Positions 25,872-35,455 of a stretch of 43,316 nucleotides of DNA are shown here, piece by piece. The notes under the pieces were generated by a model. The model had not been told where the DNA came from and did no database searches. It worked only from the letters and a program-made list of their open reading frames with translations. Each line of letters starts with the position of its first letter. Positions within the stretch are counted from its first letter, which is position 1. Origin of the DNA: Sphingomonadaceae bacterium (GTDB lineage: Bacteria > Pseudomonadota > Alphaproteobacteria > Sphingomonadales > Sphingomonadaceae). The translations under genes and the position numbers were made by a program. Location of the stretch: contig CANJCQ010000032.1 in the NCBI GenBank assembly GCA_947473355.1, positions 1 through 43,316 of the forward strand. The letters run 5' to 3'.

Positions 25872-26831
25872 ATGAACCTCGCCGAGGCAGAGGCGCTATT
25901 CGGGCAAATGCTCGACGGCGATATGGTGGATGACGAGATTGCAGCGACTTTGGTCGCGCTCGCCGACAACGGCGAAACTGCAGAGGAAGTAGCCGGGGCA
26001 GCGCTCGCCATGCGCGCGCGGATGACCCCGGTCATTGCGCCAGCAAGCGCAATCGACGTTTGCGGCACCGGCGGCGACGGGCAGCACAGCCTCAACATTT
26101 CAACCGCAGTCGCCATCGTCGTCGCGGCTTGCGGCGTACCTGTTGCCAAGCATGGCAATCGCGCCGCTTCCAGCAAGGCCGGGGCTGCCGATACGCTGGA
26201 GGCCTTGGGCCTCGATCTTACCCAAGCCGGCGCGAAAGCGGAGATGACTCTGGCCGAAATCGGCATCGCCTTTTTCTTCGCCCAGGCTCACCACCCCGCG
26301 CTCGGCCGCATCGCGCCAATCCGCAAGGCACTGGGGCGGCGCACCATCTTCAACCTTATCGGCCCGCTGGCCAATCCGGCAGGCGTGACGCGGCAACTGG
26401 TCGGGGTCGCCAGCCCGGATCTGGTGCCGCTTTACCGCGATGCCATGGCCATGCTGGGCACCCAGGCGGCACTGATCGTTTCGGGCGAGGAAGGGCTGGA
26501 CGAACTTTCCATCGCCGGGCCAAGCCGCATGGCCATGATTGGCCTCGATCTGCTGGATGGTACGTTGACGCCGGAACAGGCCGGACTTCCCCGTCACTCG
26601 CTTCAGGCCCTGCGCGGCGGTGATGCTGAGTTCAACGCCGCCGCACTGCGCCGTTTGCTGATGGGCGAGACTGGGGCCTACCGCGATGCCGTCCTGCTCA
26701 ATGCCGCTGGCGCGCTGATCGTTGCAGGCGAAGCGCGCGATTGGCGAGAAGGGGTGGAAGAGGCTGCGGAGGCGCTGGGCAAAGGGCTGGCCAAGGCGCT
26801 GCTCGATTGCTGGATTGATACGGTCAGGTAA
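25872..26831 (+). CDS. trpD: Anthranilate phosphoribosyltransferase
   Basis: This 319-residue enzyme transfers phosphoribose from PRPP to anthranilate. Signature blocks are the PRPP-binding DVCGTGGDG motif, the KHGNRAASSKAGAADTLEALG segment given here in parts (KHGNRA, then SSKAGAADTL) and the FNLIGPLANPA block. Length is slightly below the usual 330-350 but all blocks are present. It follows trpG by 10 bases. trpC, which often follows, is absent: the next gene is RNase R on the other strand. The end is convergent with rnr, 3 bases apart. Confidence 0.97.
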   Translation: MNLAEAEALFGQMLDGDMVDDEIAATLVALADNGETAEEVAGAALAMRARMTPVIAPASAIDVCGTGGDGQHSLNISTAVAIVVAACGVPVAKHGNRAASSKAGAADTLEALGLDLTQAGAKAEMTLAEIGIAFFFAQAHHPALGRIAPIRKALGRRTIFNLIGPLANPAGVTRQLVGVASPDLVPLYRDAMAMLGTQAALIVSGEEGLDELSIAGPSRMAMIGLDLLDGTLTPEQAGLPRHSLQALRGGDAEFNAAALRRLLMGETGAYRDAVLLNAAGALIVAGEARDWREGVEEAAEALGKGLAKALLDCWIDTVR

Positions 26832-26834
26832 GCT

Positions 26835-29090
26835 TTACTTCCGCCGACCCTGATGCCGGATATTGCCCGGACGCCCACGCTGGCCGACCATATGTTTGCC
26901 CTTGTGCTTCAGTGGCAGCGGCTTGCCTCTTGGTTCAACTCTGCCCCCGTCGCTCTCTTCCAGTTCGAACTTCAAGGCTCCGGTCAGCGGGTTGGCTTCA
27001 GCCAGACGCAAGCGCAATCGGTCGCCGACGGCATACCGCGTGCCGCTGTCCTTGCCCACCAGCACCTGCGCCTTCTCGTCATAGACATAATAGTCCGCCC
27101 CCAGCGTCGAGACCGGCACCAGCCCGTCACCGCCCAGGCCGATGATGGTCGCGAAAAAGCCAAATTTCTGTACACCGGTAATCCGCGTCTCGAACACCTC
27201 GCCGACACGTGCAGACAACCAGGCCGCGACATAGCGGTCAATCGTCTCGCGCTCGGCGGCCATGGCGCGGCGTTCGGCCTGGCTGATCGCTTCGCTGACC
27301 TTGCCAAGATCGTCGCGGTCACGGTCAGACAGGCCTGAAGTGGCGGGTAGCTTGGCTTTGGGAGCGGGTTGTTCGAGATCAAAGGCATCGACCAGCGCGC
27401 GGTGGACCAGCAGGTCGGCATAGCGACGGATCGGTGAGGTGAAATGCGCGTAGCTGCCCAGTGAAAGGCCGAAATGGCCGGCATTCTTCGGCCCGTAATA
27501 GGCCTGGGTCTGGCTGCGCAGCACCGCCTCCATGATCAGCGCCTTTTCGTTTTCGTCGCTGATATCCTTGAGCATGCGGTTGAACAGGCCCGGGGTGATG
27601 ACCTGTCCCAGCGCGAGCTTCATGTCGAAGGTCGCAAGATAATCCTTCAGCGCCACCAGTTTCTCGCGCCCCGGTGGCTCGTGGATGCGGTAAACCACCG
27701 GCGAAGCTTTGCTCTCCAGCGCCTTGGCAGCAGCGACATTGGCGGCGATCATGAAATCCTCAACGACGCGGTGGGCATCGAGCGGCTCGCGCAGCGCAAT
27801 GTGAGTGATGCGGCCTTGCTCGTCGAGCACCACTCGTCGTTCTGGCAGTTCCAAGGCCAGCGGATCGCGATCATTGCGGGCCTTGGTCAGTGCGGCCCAG
27901 CAGGCCCATAGGTTTTGAAGATTTTCAGCAGCTTCACCCGCATCGATGCGACCTTGCGCATCCTCATAAGCGATCACCTCGGCAATCCGCACCGTGGCCC
28001 GGGTGAAACGCCAATCGGTCACCCTGCCCCCGGCATCGATAGTAAGATGGCAGGCCATCGCTGCCCGGTCCTCGCCTGCCCGCAGCGAGCAAACGTCGGC
28101 AGACAGCACTTCGGGTAGCATCGGCACGACCCGGTCGGGGAAATAGACCGAATTGCCGCGCTTCCTTGCCTCGCGGTCGACCTCGCTGCCGGGTCGGACA
28201 TAGAACGAGACGTCGGCAATCGCGACCAGCGCGCGGAAACCGCCCTGCCCGTCCGGCTCGGCCCAGATCGCATCGTCATGGTCGCGGGCATCGACCGGAT
28301 CGATCGCCACGATCGGAAGGTGACGCAGATCCTCGCGCTTGTCTTCGCTGAGCGGCAGCTTTGCAGCAAGCTCTGCCTCGGCCAGTGTTTCCTCGGTGAA
28401 GTGATTGGGAATACCGTGCTTGTGAATGGCAATCAGGCTGAAGGCACGCGGGGCCAGCGGATCGCCCAGCACCTCGGTGACCCTGACGCCGGAACGCGGG
28501 GCTCGACCGGCAGGCTCAGCCAGCACAAGCTGGCCCTTCTCGGCCCCGCCCAGATCGGCAATCGGCGCGGAATTGCGCACCTTTTTGTCGACAGGTGCCA
28601 ACCATGGCTTGCCCGCACCATCGAATTCGACCACGCCGAGCAACTGATCCGACATGGCAGGCAGCTTCTTCATCGCATGTGCCCGCCAGCCCGCGCCTGC
28701 TTCCTCGGTGCGCGCCAAAACGCGGTCGCCAACTTTCAGCGCCGAATGTTTGCCCCGCTCGACCATCCGCAGCCTTGGCGGCGGGGTGGCGTCATCGGGC
28801 TGCCATGAATCGGGAATGGCAATCGCCTCGCCGTCCTCGATGGCGACGATTCGCAAAACCGTGACTCGCGGCACCCCGCCCATGCGGTGAAACGCGGTCT
28901 TCTTGCCGTCGATCAGGCCTTCCTCGGCCATATCCTTGAGCATGGACTTGAGCGCGATCTTTTCCTGCCCCTGCAGGCCGAAGCCGCGCGCGATCTCGCG
29001 CTTTCCGGCAGGCGTTGGCGATTGGGCGATGAAGTCGAGGATCTGCTTGCGTGAGGGCAGGCCGGGAGGTGATTGCGGGGGGCGGGACAT
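26835..29090 (-). CDS. rnr: Ribonuclease R (RNB/S1 exoribonuclease)
   Basis: This 751-residue 3'-5' exoribonuclease degrades structured RNA. The order is: winged-helix-like N-terminus, two cold-shock-type domains, the RNB catalytic domain with the Mg-binding Asp cluster in IDPVDARDHDDAIW (about residue 270), the FTSPIRRYADLLVHR block, and an S1 domain near residues 635-715 (GVQKFGFFATI). A basic tail ends the protein. The ATG at 29090 (MSRPPQ) is preferred to an alternative start 14 codons upstream because the family begins near there. It is divergent from the M3 peptidase gene. Confidence 0.96.
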   Translation of the reverse strand: MSRPPQSPPGLPSRKQILDFIAQSPTPAGKREIARGFGLQGQEKIALKSMLKDMAEEGLIDGKKTAFHRMGGVPRVTVLRIVAIEDGEAIAIPDSWQPDDATPPPRLRMVERGKHSALKVGDRVLARTEEAGAGWRAHAMKKLPAMSDQLLGVVEFDGAGKPWLAPVDKKVRNSAPIADLGGAEKGQLVLAEPAGRAPRSGVRVTEVLGDPLAPRAFSLIAIHKHGIPNHFTEETLAEAELAAKLPLSEDKREDLRHLPIVAIDPVDARDHDDAIWAEPDGQGGFRALVAIADVSFYVRPGSEVDREARKRGNSVYFPDRVVPMLPEVLSADVCSLRAGEDRAAMACHLTIDAGGRVTDWRFTRATVRIAEVIAYEDAQGRIDAGEAAENLQNLWACWAALTKARNDRDPLALELPERRVVLDEQGRITHIALREPLDAHRVVEDFMIAANVAAAKALESKASPVVYRIHEPPGREKLVALKDYLATFDMKLALGQVITPGLFNRMLKDISDENEKALIMEAVLRSQTQAYYGPKNAGHFGLSLGSYAHFTSPIRRYADLLVHRALVDAFDLEQPAPKAKLPATSGLSDRDRDDLGKVSEAISQAERRAMAAERETIDRYVAAWLSARVGEVFETRITGVQKFGFFATIIGLGGDGLVPVSTLGADYYVYDEKAQVLVGKDSGTRYAVGDRLRLRLAEANPLTGALKFELEESDGGRVEPRGKPLPLKHKGKHMVGQRGRPGNIRHQGRRK

Positions 29091-29201
29091 GGCATCTGTC
29101 TTGGGCGCAAAGGTGGCCAAAGACAACGGCAAGTGAAAATTGCCAAACAGGCAAAAGGTCTTTAGGTTCGGTGTTGCAACTTATCGAGACAAGGAAATCC
29201 A

Positions 29202-31214
29202 GTGCTTCGCAATCTATCCATCGCAGCTTTGCTCGCCGCAACTTCCAGCATCAGCGTTCAGGCCAGGCAAATGCCGATCGACAGCTTCATCCAACCGATC
29301 CTAGCCGATGCGACCAATGCTGCCGCATTGAAGGCCGTGTGCGACCGCCAGATAGGTGAAATCGAACGCCGCCAAATCGAACTGGAAGGCGAAAAGGGTT
29401 TCGCCACCGTGCCCCGCACGCTCCAGCGCTATGACGACATCGTCAACCTGATCGGCGCCGCGTCGGGTGAAGCCACTCTTTACCGAGAGGTGATGTCCGA
29501 CGATGCCCGCCGCCAAGCCGGAGCCGATTGCGAAGTGCGCCTATCCAATGTGGTGACCAAGCTCAGCCTGTCGCGACCAATCTATGATCGGCTGAAAGCC
29601 ATACGAACGATCGGGATGGACGCGGCGACCAAGCTATACCTGACCCGCACTCTCGCCGATTTCGAGCGCTCCGGAGTGGCAAGTGAACCAGCCAAGCGAG
29701 CACAGATTCAGGCGCTGCAGGATCAACTTTCGGCGGCCACGACCGAATTCACCCGCAATATCGCCAAGGGTCGCAAGACTGTCAGTGCCGACCCGGCCGA
29801 GCTTGATGGCCTGCCTGCCGATTATATCGCAGCGCATAAGCCGGGGGCGGAAGGCAAAGTGGTGATCTCCACCGACTACCCTGATCTCAATCCGGTGATG
29901 GCCTATGCCAAAAGCGAGGCGCTGCGCAAACGCCTGTCGCTCGCCAACCTCACCCGCGCCTATCCTGAGAACGATGCCGCGCTGCGCCGCATGCTCGACT
30001 TGCGCCAGCAAATTGCGACCCTGCTGGGCCGTCCGAATTTCGCCGCGCTGGCTCTCGAGAACAAGATGCTGGACACGCCAGCAAAGGTCGAAAAGCTGCT
30101 CGCTGACATGGCCGATGCAGCTCGGCCAGCAGCAGAGCGCGACTATGCCAAGAAGCTTGCTGCGCAAAAGCTGACGCAACCAGATGCCACGAAAATCGAG
30201 CCGTGGAACAGCGCCTATCTCGGCCAGCAGGTTCAGAAGTCGCTCTATTCCTTCGACCGGCAGGAAGCCCGCAAATACTTCGCCTATAACAATGTCCGCG
30301 ACGGCATTCTGGCACTGACGCAAGACCTGTTCGGTGTGGAAATCCGCCCGTGGAAGACAGCGGTGTGGGATCCCTCGGTAGAGCCCTATGAATTGCTCGA
30401 CCATGGCCAGGTTATCGGCAGGTTCTACTTCGATTCCCACCCCCGCCCGGGCAAGTATAACCACGGCAATATGGTGCCGCTGCGCAGCGGCATTGTCGGA
30501 CGCTCGATCCCTGTTGCCGCATTGGTTATGAACATGCCCGCAGGCGACCATACCACCGGGCTGATGGAGCACAGCGATGTGGTGACTTTCCTTCATGAGT
30601 TTGGCCACATGCTACATGGCATGTTCAGCCCGGCGCAGCGCTGGGCTGGAGTGAGCGGGATATCCACCGAATGGGATTTTGTCGAAGCACCCTCGCAAAT
30701 GCTCGAGGAGTGGGTCTACGACTATGACACGCTCAGTCGCTTTGCCCGCGATGCCAAAGGCAATCCGATCCCTCGCGAGCTGGTCGCCAAGATGAACGCT
30801 GCGCGCTATTTCAACGTCGGGCTGGGCGACATGGGCCAGCTCGCGCTCTCCAACATCTCGCTCCGCCTCCACCAGGCCAAAGCACCGACCGATATTGGGG
30901 CCGAGGTGAAACGGCTCGATGCGCAATACAATCTGATCCCGCTGATGGAAGGCAGCCAGTTTCAGGACGCCTTCGGGCACCTCGACGGATACAGCGCTTA
31001 CTATTATACCTATCGCTGGTCGAAGGTCATCGCTGACGACATGTTCACCCAGTTCGCGGCAAAGGGCCTGCGCGACCGGGCGACGGCTGATCGCTATCGC
31101 CGCCTGGTGCTAGAACCGGGCGGATCCAAGCCCGCCGCGCAGCTGGTCGAAGAATTTCTCGGTCGGCCGATCAGTCTGGATGCCTACAAGGCAGAGTTGG
31201 CGCGCAACAAGTAA
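29202..31214 (+). CDS. M3-family metallopeptidase (oligopeptidase), exported
   Basis: This 670-residue zinc peptidase has the HEFGH motif (His465-Glu466, His469) and a downstream EAPSQMLEEW block with the third zinc ligand, as in thimet oligopeptidase and Dcp. An N-terminal signal-like segment (about residues 1-21, ending near VQA) suggests periplasmic location, as for some Dcp-like enzymes. It would degrade oligopeptides. The start is GTG at 29202, with AAGGAA about 8 bases before it. It stands alone; divergent from rnr and convergent with the DUF805 gene. Only the substrate range is uncertain. Confidence 0.94.
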   Translation: MLRNLSIAALLAATSSISVQARQMPIDSFIQPILADATNAAALKAVCDRQIGEIERRQIELEGEKGFATVPRTLQRYDDIVNLIGAASGEATLYREVMSDDARRQAGADCEVRLSNVVTKLSLSRPIYDRLKAIRTIGMDAATKLYLTRTLADFERSGVASEPAKRAQIQALQDQLSAATTEFTRNIAKGRKTVSADPAELDGLPADYIAAHKPGAEGKVVISTDYPDLNPVMAYAKSEALRKRLSLANLTRAYPENDAALRRMLDLRQQIATLLGRPNFAALALENKMLDTPAKVEKLLADMADAARPAAERDYAKKLAAQKLTQPDATKIEPWNSAYLGQQVQKSLYSFDRQEARKYFAYNNVRDGILALTQDLFGVEIRPWKTAVWDPSVEPYELLDHGQVIGRFYFDSHPRPGKYNHGNMVPLRSGIVGRSIPVAALVMNMPAGDHTTGLMEHSDVVTFLHEFGHMLHGMFSPAQRWAGVSGISTEWDFVEAPSQMLEEWVYDYDTLSRFARDAKGNPIPRELVAKMNAARYFNVGLGDMGQLALSNISLRLHQAKAPTDIGAEVKRLDAQYNLIPLMEGSQFQDAFGHLDGYSAYYYTYRWSKVIADDMFTQFAAKGLRDRATADRYRRLVLEPGGSKPAAQLVEEFLGRPISLDAYKAELARNK

Positions 31215-31223
31215 CCAGGCCGC

Positions 31224-31825
31224 TCAAGCGACGAACGGGGCCTCGCCGAACCGGTTGGGCCCCGCAGTCGATTTGCGCACCCCAAGCGCCACAACCACGC
31301 CAATCGCCACCCAGGCGAGCAGTTGCCCTGCGCCCATCGAGCCGCGCATCATCATCATTCCCGCTGCCGGATTTTTCAGATCCGCCGTCTGCATGGCTTC
31401 CTGGATGTTGGCGAGCTGCGATGGCATGGTGGCAAGGCTCACTGCCTGGCAAGCGGCGGGCACCAGTGACCGGAAAGTCCGCTGTCATGCAGCCGCCGGA
31501 CAAAGGCCGCAGCCAGGCTCAGCAGCATCACGACGCCAACCGCCACGCTCATCCAGATCATCTTCGGCATCATCTCGCTCATCGAGCCCATCATCGCAAC
31601 CTGAACGGCGGCCTTGGCGGCCTCGGGATCCTGACCCTGACCCTGCGCAATGCCTTGCTGCACACCGGCGACCATGGACTGCATCATCATCGGCAGGACG
31701 AAGACCATGCTGAGTGCCGTGGTCACCAGATAGATGAACAGCACATAATACCAGAACGCCTGCCGCGCATCGCGCCCATTGCCGTTCAGCAGATTGCCAA
31801 GGCCGTGTTTGATTGCGTCCAGCAT
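31224..31825 (-). pseudogene. Frameshifted DUF805 membrane protein
   Basis: The first frame (31439-31825) starts MLDAIKHGLGNLLNG and holds two membrane segments, then the DUF805 signature RRLHDSGLSGHW before a stop. The second frame (31224-31463) carries the continuation: a membrane helix (about LLAWVAIGVVVALGV) and the family's typical end GPNRFGEAP. Neither frame alone is a complete DUF805 protein, so one frameshift around 31440-31465 must be assumed. DUF805 proteins are small inner-membrane proteins of unknown function. Whether the break is a real mutation or a sequence error cannot be told. It follows the M28 peptidase gene on the same strand. Confidence 0.85.
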
Positions 31826-31895
31826 CGAGACTCCCCTCTCCGATTGCAGATCCGACTGTGTAACCCGCAAGCAGCGGCGACGCCAGTCGTCCCGA

Positions 31896-33251
31896 TTACG
31901 GCTTCAACGGCGCGAACTGGCCGCCGGGAAAGGCAGAGCTGATCGGGCCCTCATGGCCATCATACGACATTGCGCTGACACCAAAAATCCAGTCATCGCC
32001 GCGCAGCCCCTTGAAGGTCCGGCTATGTTCGTCGCCCAGGCGCGGCACGAGGCCCGACAGCAGCAGCAAGCCGTCGAAGGGTCTGCCCCATGCCGCGGCA
32101 TCAGTGGCGCGGCGATAGATGCGATACATGCCAGTGCCGACTGTGTGCTTCCACTTGAGCGTGGAATCCGTCGATACTGCCGCAGAGAGCGACACCGGCG
32201 GCGGCATTGGCGCGTTGGCCAGCGCGCCCAGCACCGCCACATTGAGCCGGGTGACCTTGGCGAGATAGGCAAAGTCCATCTGCTCCACCGTGTCGCCGAA
32301 TTTCACGCCGTTCTCACTGCGCAGATCCTGATGCTGGTGATCGTAGTTTTCGACCCCGACCGTGAAGCGGATCGCGGGATAGCCCATCTCCTCGAACGGC
32401 AGGTGGTCCCCGCCCCGCCCCATCCGGTCAGCCCGCCAGACTTGCCGCACCATCAGACCACGCGGATCGCCGGCAGCTATCCCCGCAACATAGCGCGAGA
32501 GGTTGCGGCTCGGGCTGTCATTTTCGCCGCCATAGCGCCGCTGCGCAGCGCGATAGCCCTCATCGCCATCCCCGCGCGGGCCTTCCGAAAAGACGCGCAC
32601 GGTCTTGTCATCCACCAGCCCGTCCGAGCCGCGTGTATTGCCGACGATGTCGTTGTTGAGCACGGCCTTGACTGTCCAGCCCTGTGCCCGCGCATAGTCG
32701 GCCAGCAACTTCCCGCCATAGAGCCCCTGCTCCTCGCCCGAGAGCACGGCGTAAATGATTGTCGTTGGAAACTTGCGCTGCGACAGCAAACGCGCGGCTT
32801 CAAGCACCAGCGCCGTGCCAGAACCATCATCATTTGCCCCGGGCGCATCCTTGACTGCATCCATGACATCGCTGACCCGGCTGTCGATATGTCCCTGGAC
32901 GATCACGACTTCGTCCGGTCGCTCACTGCCGCGCTGGATCGCGATGACATCGACGATGCGGGTGGCCATGGGCAGTCTGTCGCCCGAAACCATAGTTTCC
33001 GGCAGGGCAATCGTCAGGCAGGCGTTGCATGCAGCACCGATCGCGCGAAACTCCGCCTCGACCCAGCGCCGCGCCGCGCCAATGCCACGCGCCGGATCGC
33101 TTTCGCTCGACAGGGTATGCCGGGTGCCGAAGGACACCAGCTTTTCGACAGTGCTGCGCAGGCCTAGCTGGGACGGCGCTGATGGTTCGGCGGATGCTGC
33201 CGATCCGGCGAGCAGCGCCAGAACTGCGAACCTAGTAAGCGCGCGCAACAT
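31896..33251 (-). CDS. M28-family metallopeptidase, exported
   Basis: This 451-residue protein starts with a signal-like peptide (about residues 1-20, ending SAASA). The M28 zinc sites are visible: GHIDSR, the DAPGANDDGSG bridge-Asp block, and the Glu-Glu pair in SGEEQGLYGG, followed by a DIVGNTRGSDG block. It resembles exported aminopeptidases or carboxypeptidase-Q-like members. The C-terminal 100 residues fall outside the core peptidase domain and include WIFGVSAMS-like sequence that may form a fibronectin-like domain. The start overlaps the end of proS by 20 bases. Substrate not known. Confidence 0.92.
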   Translation of the reverse strand: MLRALTRFAVLALLAGSAASAEPSAPSQLGLRSTVEKLVSFGTRHTLSSESDPARGIGAARRWVEAEFRAIGAACNACLTIALPETMVSGDRLPMATRIVDVIAIQRGSERPDEVVIVQGHIDSRVSDVMDAVKDAPGANDDGSGTALVLEAARLLSQRKFPTTIIYAVLSGEEQGLYGGKLLADYARAQGWTVKAVLNNDIVGNTRGSDGLVDDKTVRVFSEGPRGDGDEGYRAAQRRYGGENDSPSRNLSRYVAGIAAGDPRGLMVRQVWRADRMGRGGDHLPFEEMGYPAIRFTVGVENYDHQHQDLRSENGVKFGDTVEQMDFAYLAKVTRLNVAVLGALANAPMPPPVSLSAAVSTDSTLKWKHTVGTGMYRIYRRATDAAAWGRPFDGLLLLSGLVPRLGDEHSRTFKGLRGDDWIFGVSAMSYDGHEGPISSAFPGGQFAPLKP

Positions 33252-34773
33252 AGATCCGCTCGGTAGCTGGCTTGCCCGTGAACAGGCAATTGCCCGTCAC
33301 CCCCTCGCCGCCCATTGGCGTGTTGCGGATGGTCAGCTTGAGCGCCTTGAGCCGCGTGACAACATCTTCCAGCTCCGCTCCGGTAGGCTTCGCCCAGCCC
33401 AGCTCAACCCAGCCCGGATAGCGCGCGCTTTCCGCGAAGTGCTCGGCTAGGGCATCGAAGCTGACAAGCCCACGCACAATATTGGCGTCGCGCCGGGATG
33501 TCGCTTCAGCATGCAGCGAACTCTGGATATTTTCGATTTCCGAAGTGGCCTGTGCCAGAAAGAGATCGCGCGCCTGTGCAATGAAGTTGGGCTTGCCGTC
33601 CTCGCGCCACAGCCGATCACGGCGCAGCACCGATACCTGCCCTGAGGCCGCATCGCGCCCGCCGATTTCGAGGATCAACGGAACGCCTTTCTTGACCCAG
33701 CCCCAGCGCTTGCCGGTTGCCTTTCCGGGACGCTTGTCGAGCAATACGCGGACCGGCTCGCCCAGCGCGAATTGCGCGACCAGCGCACGGCGCAGTTCTT
33801 CGCAATAGGCGAGCAGCGCAGCATCGCCATCATCATCGCGCAGCATCGGCAGGATGACCACTTGCTGCGGGGCGATAGCAGGCGGCACGCGCAGGCCGTC
33901 GTCATCGCCATGCGTCATGATCACGCCGCCGATCAGCCGGGTCGAAACCCCCCAGCTGGTGGTGTGGCACAGCGCCTGCTTGCCCTCGCGGTCCTGATAT
34001 TGAATGCCTGCTGCCTCGGCGAAGCCGGTGCCGAGATAGTGCGAAGTGCCTGCCTGCAGCGCCTTGCCATCCTGCATCATCGCTTCAATCGAATAGGTCG
34101 CGACTGCGCCGGGAAAACGCTCATTCTCAGGCTTCTCGCCCGCGATAACCGGCATGGCCAGCGATTCTTCGGAGAAGCTCCGGTACATTTCAAGCGCCCG
34201 CAGCGTCTCTTCCAATGCATCAGCGCGATCCGCATGGGCGGTGTGTCCTTCCTGCCAGAGGAATTCGCTGGTGCGCAGGAACATCCTGGTGCGCATTTCC
34301 CAGCGCACGACATTGGCCCACTGGTTGGTCAGCAGCGGCAGATCGCGCCATGACTGGATCCAGCGCGCCATGGCCGCCCCGATCACGGTTTCCGACGTCG
34401 GGCGGACGATCAGCGGCTCTTCAAGTTTCGCCTCGGGATCGGGCACGAGCCCGCCCTTGCCGTCACCAATCAGCCGGTGGTGGGTGACCACGGCCATTTC
34501 CTTGGCAAAGCCCTCGACGTGCTCGGCTTCCTTGGCGAAATAGCTCAGCGGAATGAACAGCGGGAAATAGCAATTCTCGACGCCTGCCGCCTTGATCCGC
34601 GCATCCATCAAGGCCTGGATCCGTTCCCAGATGCCATAGCCCCAGGGCCGGATCACCATGCAGCCGCGCACGCCCGATTCCTCTGCCATCTCCGCTTCGG
34701 ATATGACCTCCTGATACCATGCGGCAAAATCGGAATCGCGAGTGACAGTCAGGGCATGACGAATGGCGGACAC
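33232..34773 (-). CDS. proS: Prolyl-tRNA synthetase, archaeal/eukaryotic type (type 3)
   Basis: This 513-residue class II synthetase loads proline on tRNA-Pro. It belongs to the type 3 (archaeal/eukaryotic-like) form: it starts with SDFAAWYQEVI and VRGCMVIRPWGYGIWE, has the motif 2 region RWEMRTRMFLRTSEFLWQEG and motif 3 region GVIMTHGDDDGLRVPP, lacks the bacterial editing insert, and ends in IYVARAY with the C-terminal tyrosine typical of this type. The C-terminal zinc-binding domain is degenerate: only one Cys (GNCLFTG) remains of the four zinc ligands found in Thermus and archaeal relatives. It lies between phaR and the M28 peptidase on the same strand. Confidence 0.96.
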   Translation of the reverse strand: MSAIRHALTVTRDSDFAAWYQEVISEAEMAEESGVRGCMVIRPWGYGIWERIQALMDARIKAAGVENCYFPLFIPLSYFAKEAEHVEGFAKEMAVVTHHRLIGDGKGGLVPDPEAKLEEPLIVRPTSETVIGAAMARWIQSWRDLPLLTNQWANVVRWEMRTRMFLRTSEFLWQEGHTAHADRADALEETLRALEMYRSFSEESLAMPVIAGEKPENERFPGAVATYSIEAMMQDGKALQAGTSHYLGTGFAEAAGIQYQDREGKQALCHTTSWGVSTRLIGGVIMTHGDDDGLRVPPAIAPQQVVILPMLRDDDGDAALLAYCEELRRALVAQFALGEPVRVLLDKRPGKATGKRWGWVKKGVPLILEIGGRDAASGQVSVLRRDRLWREDGKPNFIAQARDLFLAQATSEIENIQSSLHAEATSRRDANIVRGLVSFDALAEHFAESARYPGWVELGWAKPTGAELEDVVTRLKALKLTIRNTPMGGEGVTGNCLFTGKPATERIYVARAY

Positions 34774-34823
34774 GGGTTCAGGCTTTCAGATGGGGTAACG
34801 AAATTCGGGCAAGTTGGACGGCG

Positions 34824-35375
34824 CTACTTGCCCATAGCATCGAGCTTGCGCTGCATTTCCGCCATCTGCTCGCGCAGCGCGGCAAGGTCGTCGCGCGGTT
34901 CGGCCGAGGAAGTTGCGGCCTTGTCATTGCCCGGCATGAAGGCCGATGCCGCTGTCTTGAACAGCGAGATATTATGCTGCGCCAGCTTGGCCAATGGATT
35001 GTTGCCGATAGTGTCTTCAAAGACCTTGGCCAGCTTGCCCTGATTGGCGCGGAAATTGGTCATCGAGGCTTCCAGATAATGCGGAATCAGTGACTGCATC
35101 GAATTTCCATACATGCAGATCAGCTCGCGCAGGAAATTGACCGGCAGCATTTTCTCGCCGGTCGATTCTTCTTCCATGATGATCTGCGTCAGGATCTGGT
35201 GGGTGATGTCATTGCCGGACTTGGCATCAAGCACCTGGAAATTGACTCCATCGCGAGTCATTTTTGCCAGATGTTCCAAGGTGATATAACTCGAAGAGCG
35301 GGTATTATAGAGCCGCCGATTGGCATATTTCTTGATAATGACAGTATCGCCATTCTTGCCATTGCTATCCGCCAT
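34824..35375 (-). CDS. phaR: Polyhydroxyalkanoate synthesis repressor PhaR
   Basis: This 183-residue DNA-binding protein regulates polyhydroxyalkanoate granule genes, repressing phasin genes until polymer is present. The N-terminal PHB/PHA-accumulation regulator domain begins IKKYANRRLYNT (about residues 14-25) and continues with the YITLEHLAKM block. The second domain covers the EKMLPVNFLRELI to MTNFRANQGKLAKVFED-type region (about 74-120). A Met/Gln-rich coiled tail ends the protein. No phaC or phaA gene is in the window. GCA/TGC repeats and a TGCTGCGCAGCA palindrome lie upstream (35413-35455) and may be autoregulatory sites. Confidence 0.95.
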   Translation of the reverse strand: MADSNGKNGDTVIIKKYANRRLYNTRSSSYITLEHLAKMTRDGVNFQVLDAKSGNDITHQILTQIIMEEESTGEKMLPVNFLRELICMYGNSMQSLIPHYLEASMTNFRANQGKLAKVFEDTIGNNPLAKLAQHNISLFKTAASAFMPGNDKAATSSAEPRDDLAALREQMAEMQRKLDAMGK

Positions 35376-35412
35376 GTCACAACTCCTCCCACCTAGCCGA
35401 AGGTTATGTTAG

Positions 35413-35455
35413 CATGTGCAGCAAGTGCAGTGCAACAAAAGCCTGCTGCGCAGCA
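35413..35455 (-). promoter_or_regulatory. GCA/TGC repeats and palindrome upstream of phaR
   Basis: The stretch contains several GTGCA/TGCA units in a short space and ends with the perfect palindrome TGCTGCGCAGCA (35444-35455). PhaR proteins are known to bind CTGC/GCAG-type inverted motifs and to regulate themselves. The arrangement fits an autoregulatory operator, but the spacing of the known consensus is not exactly matched. Confidence 0.35.
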
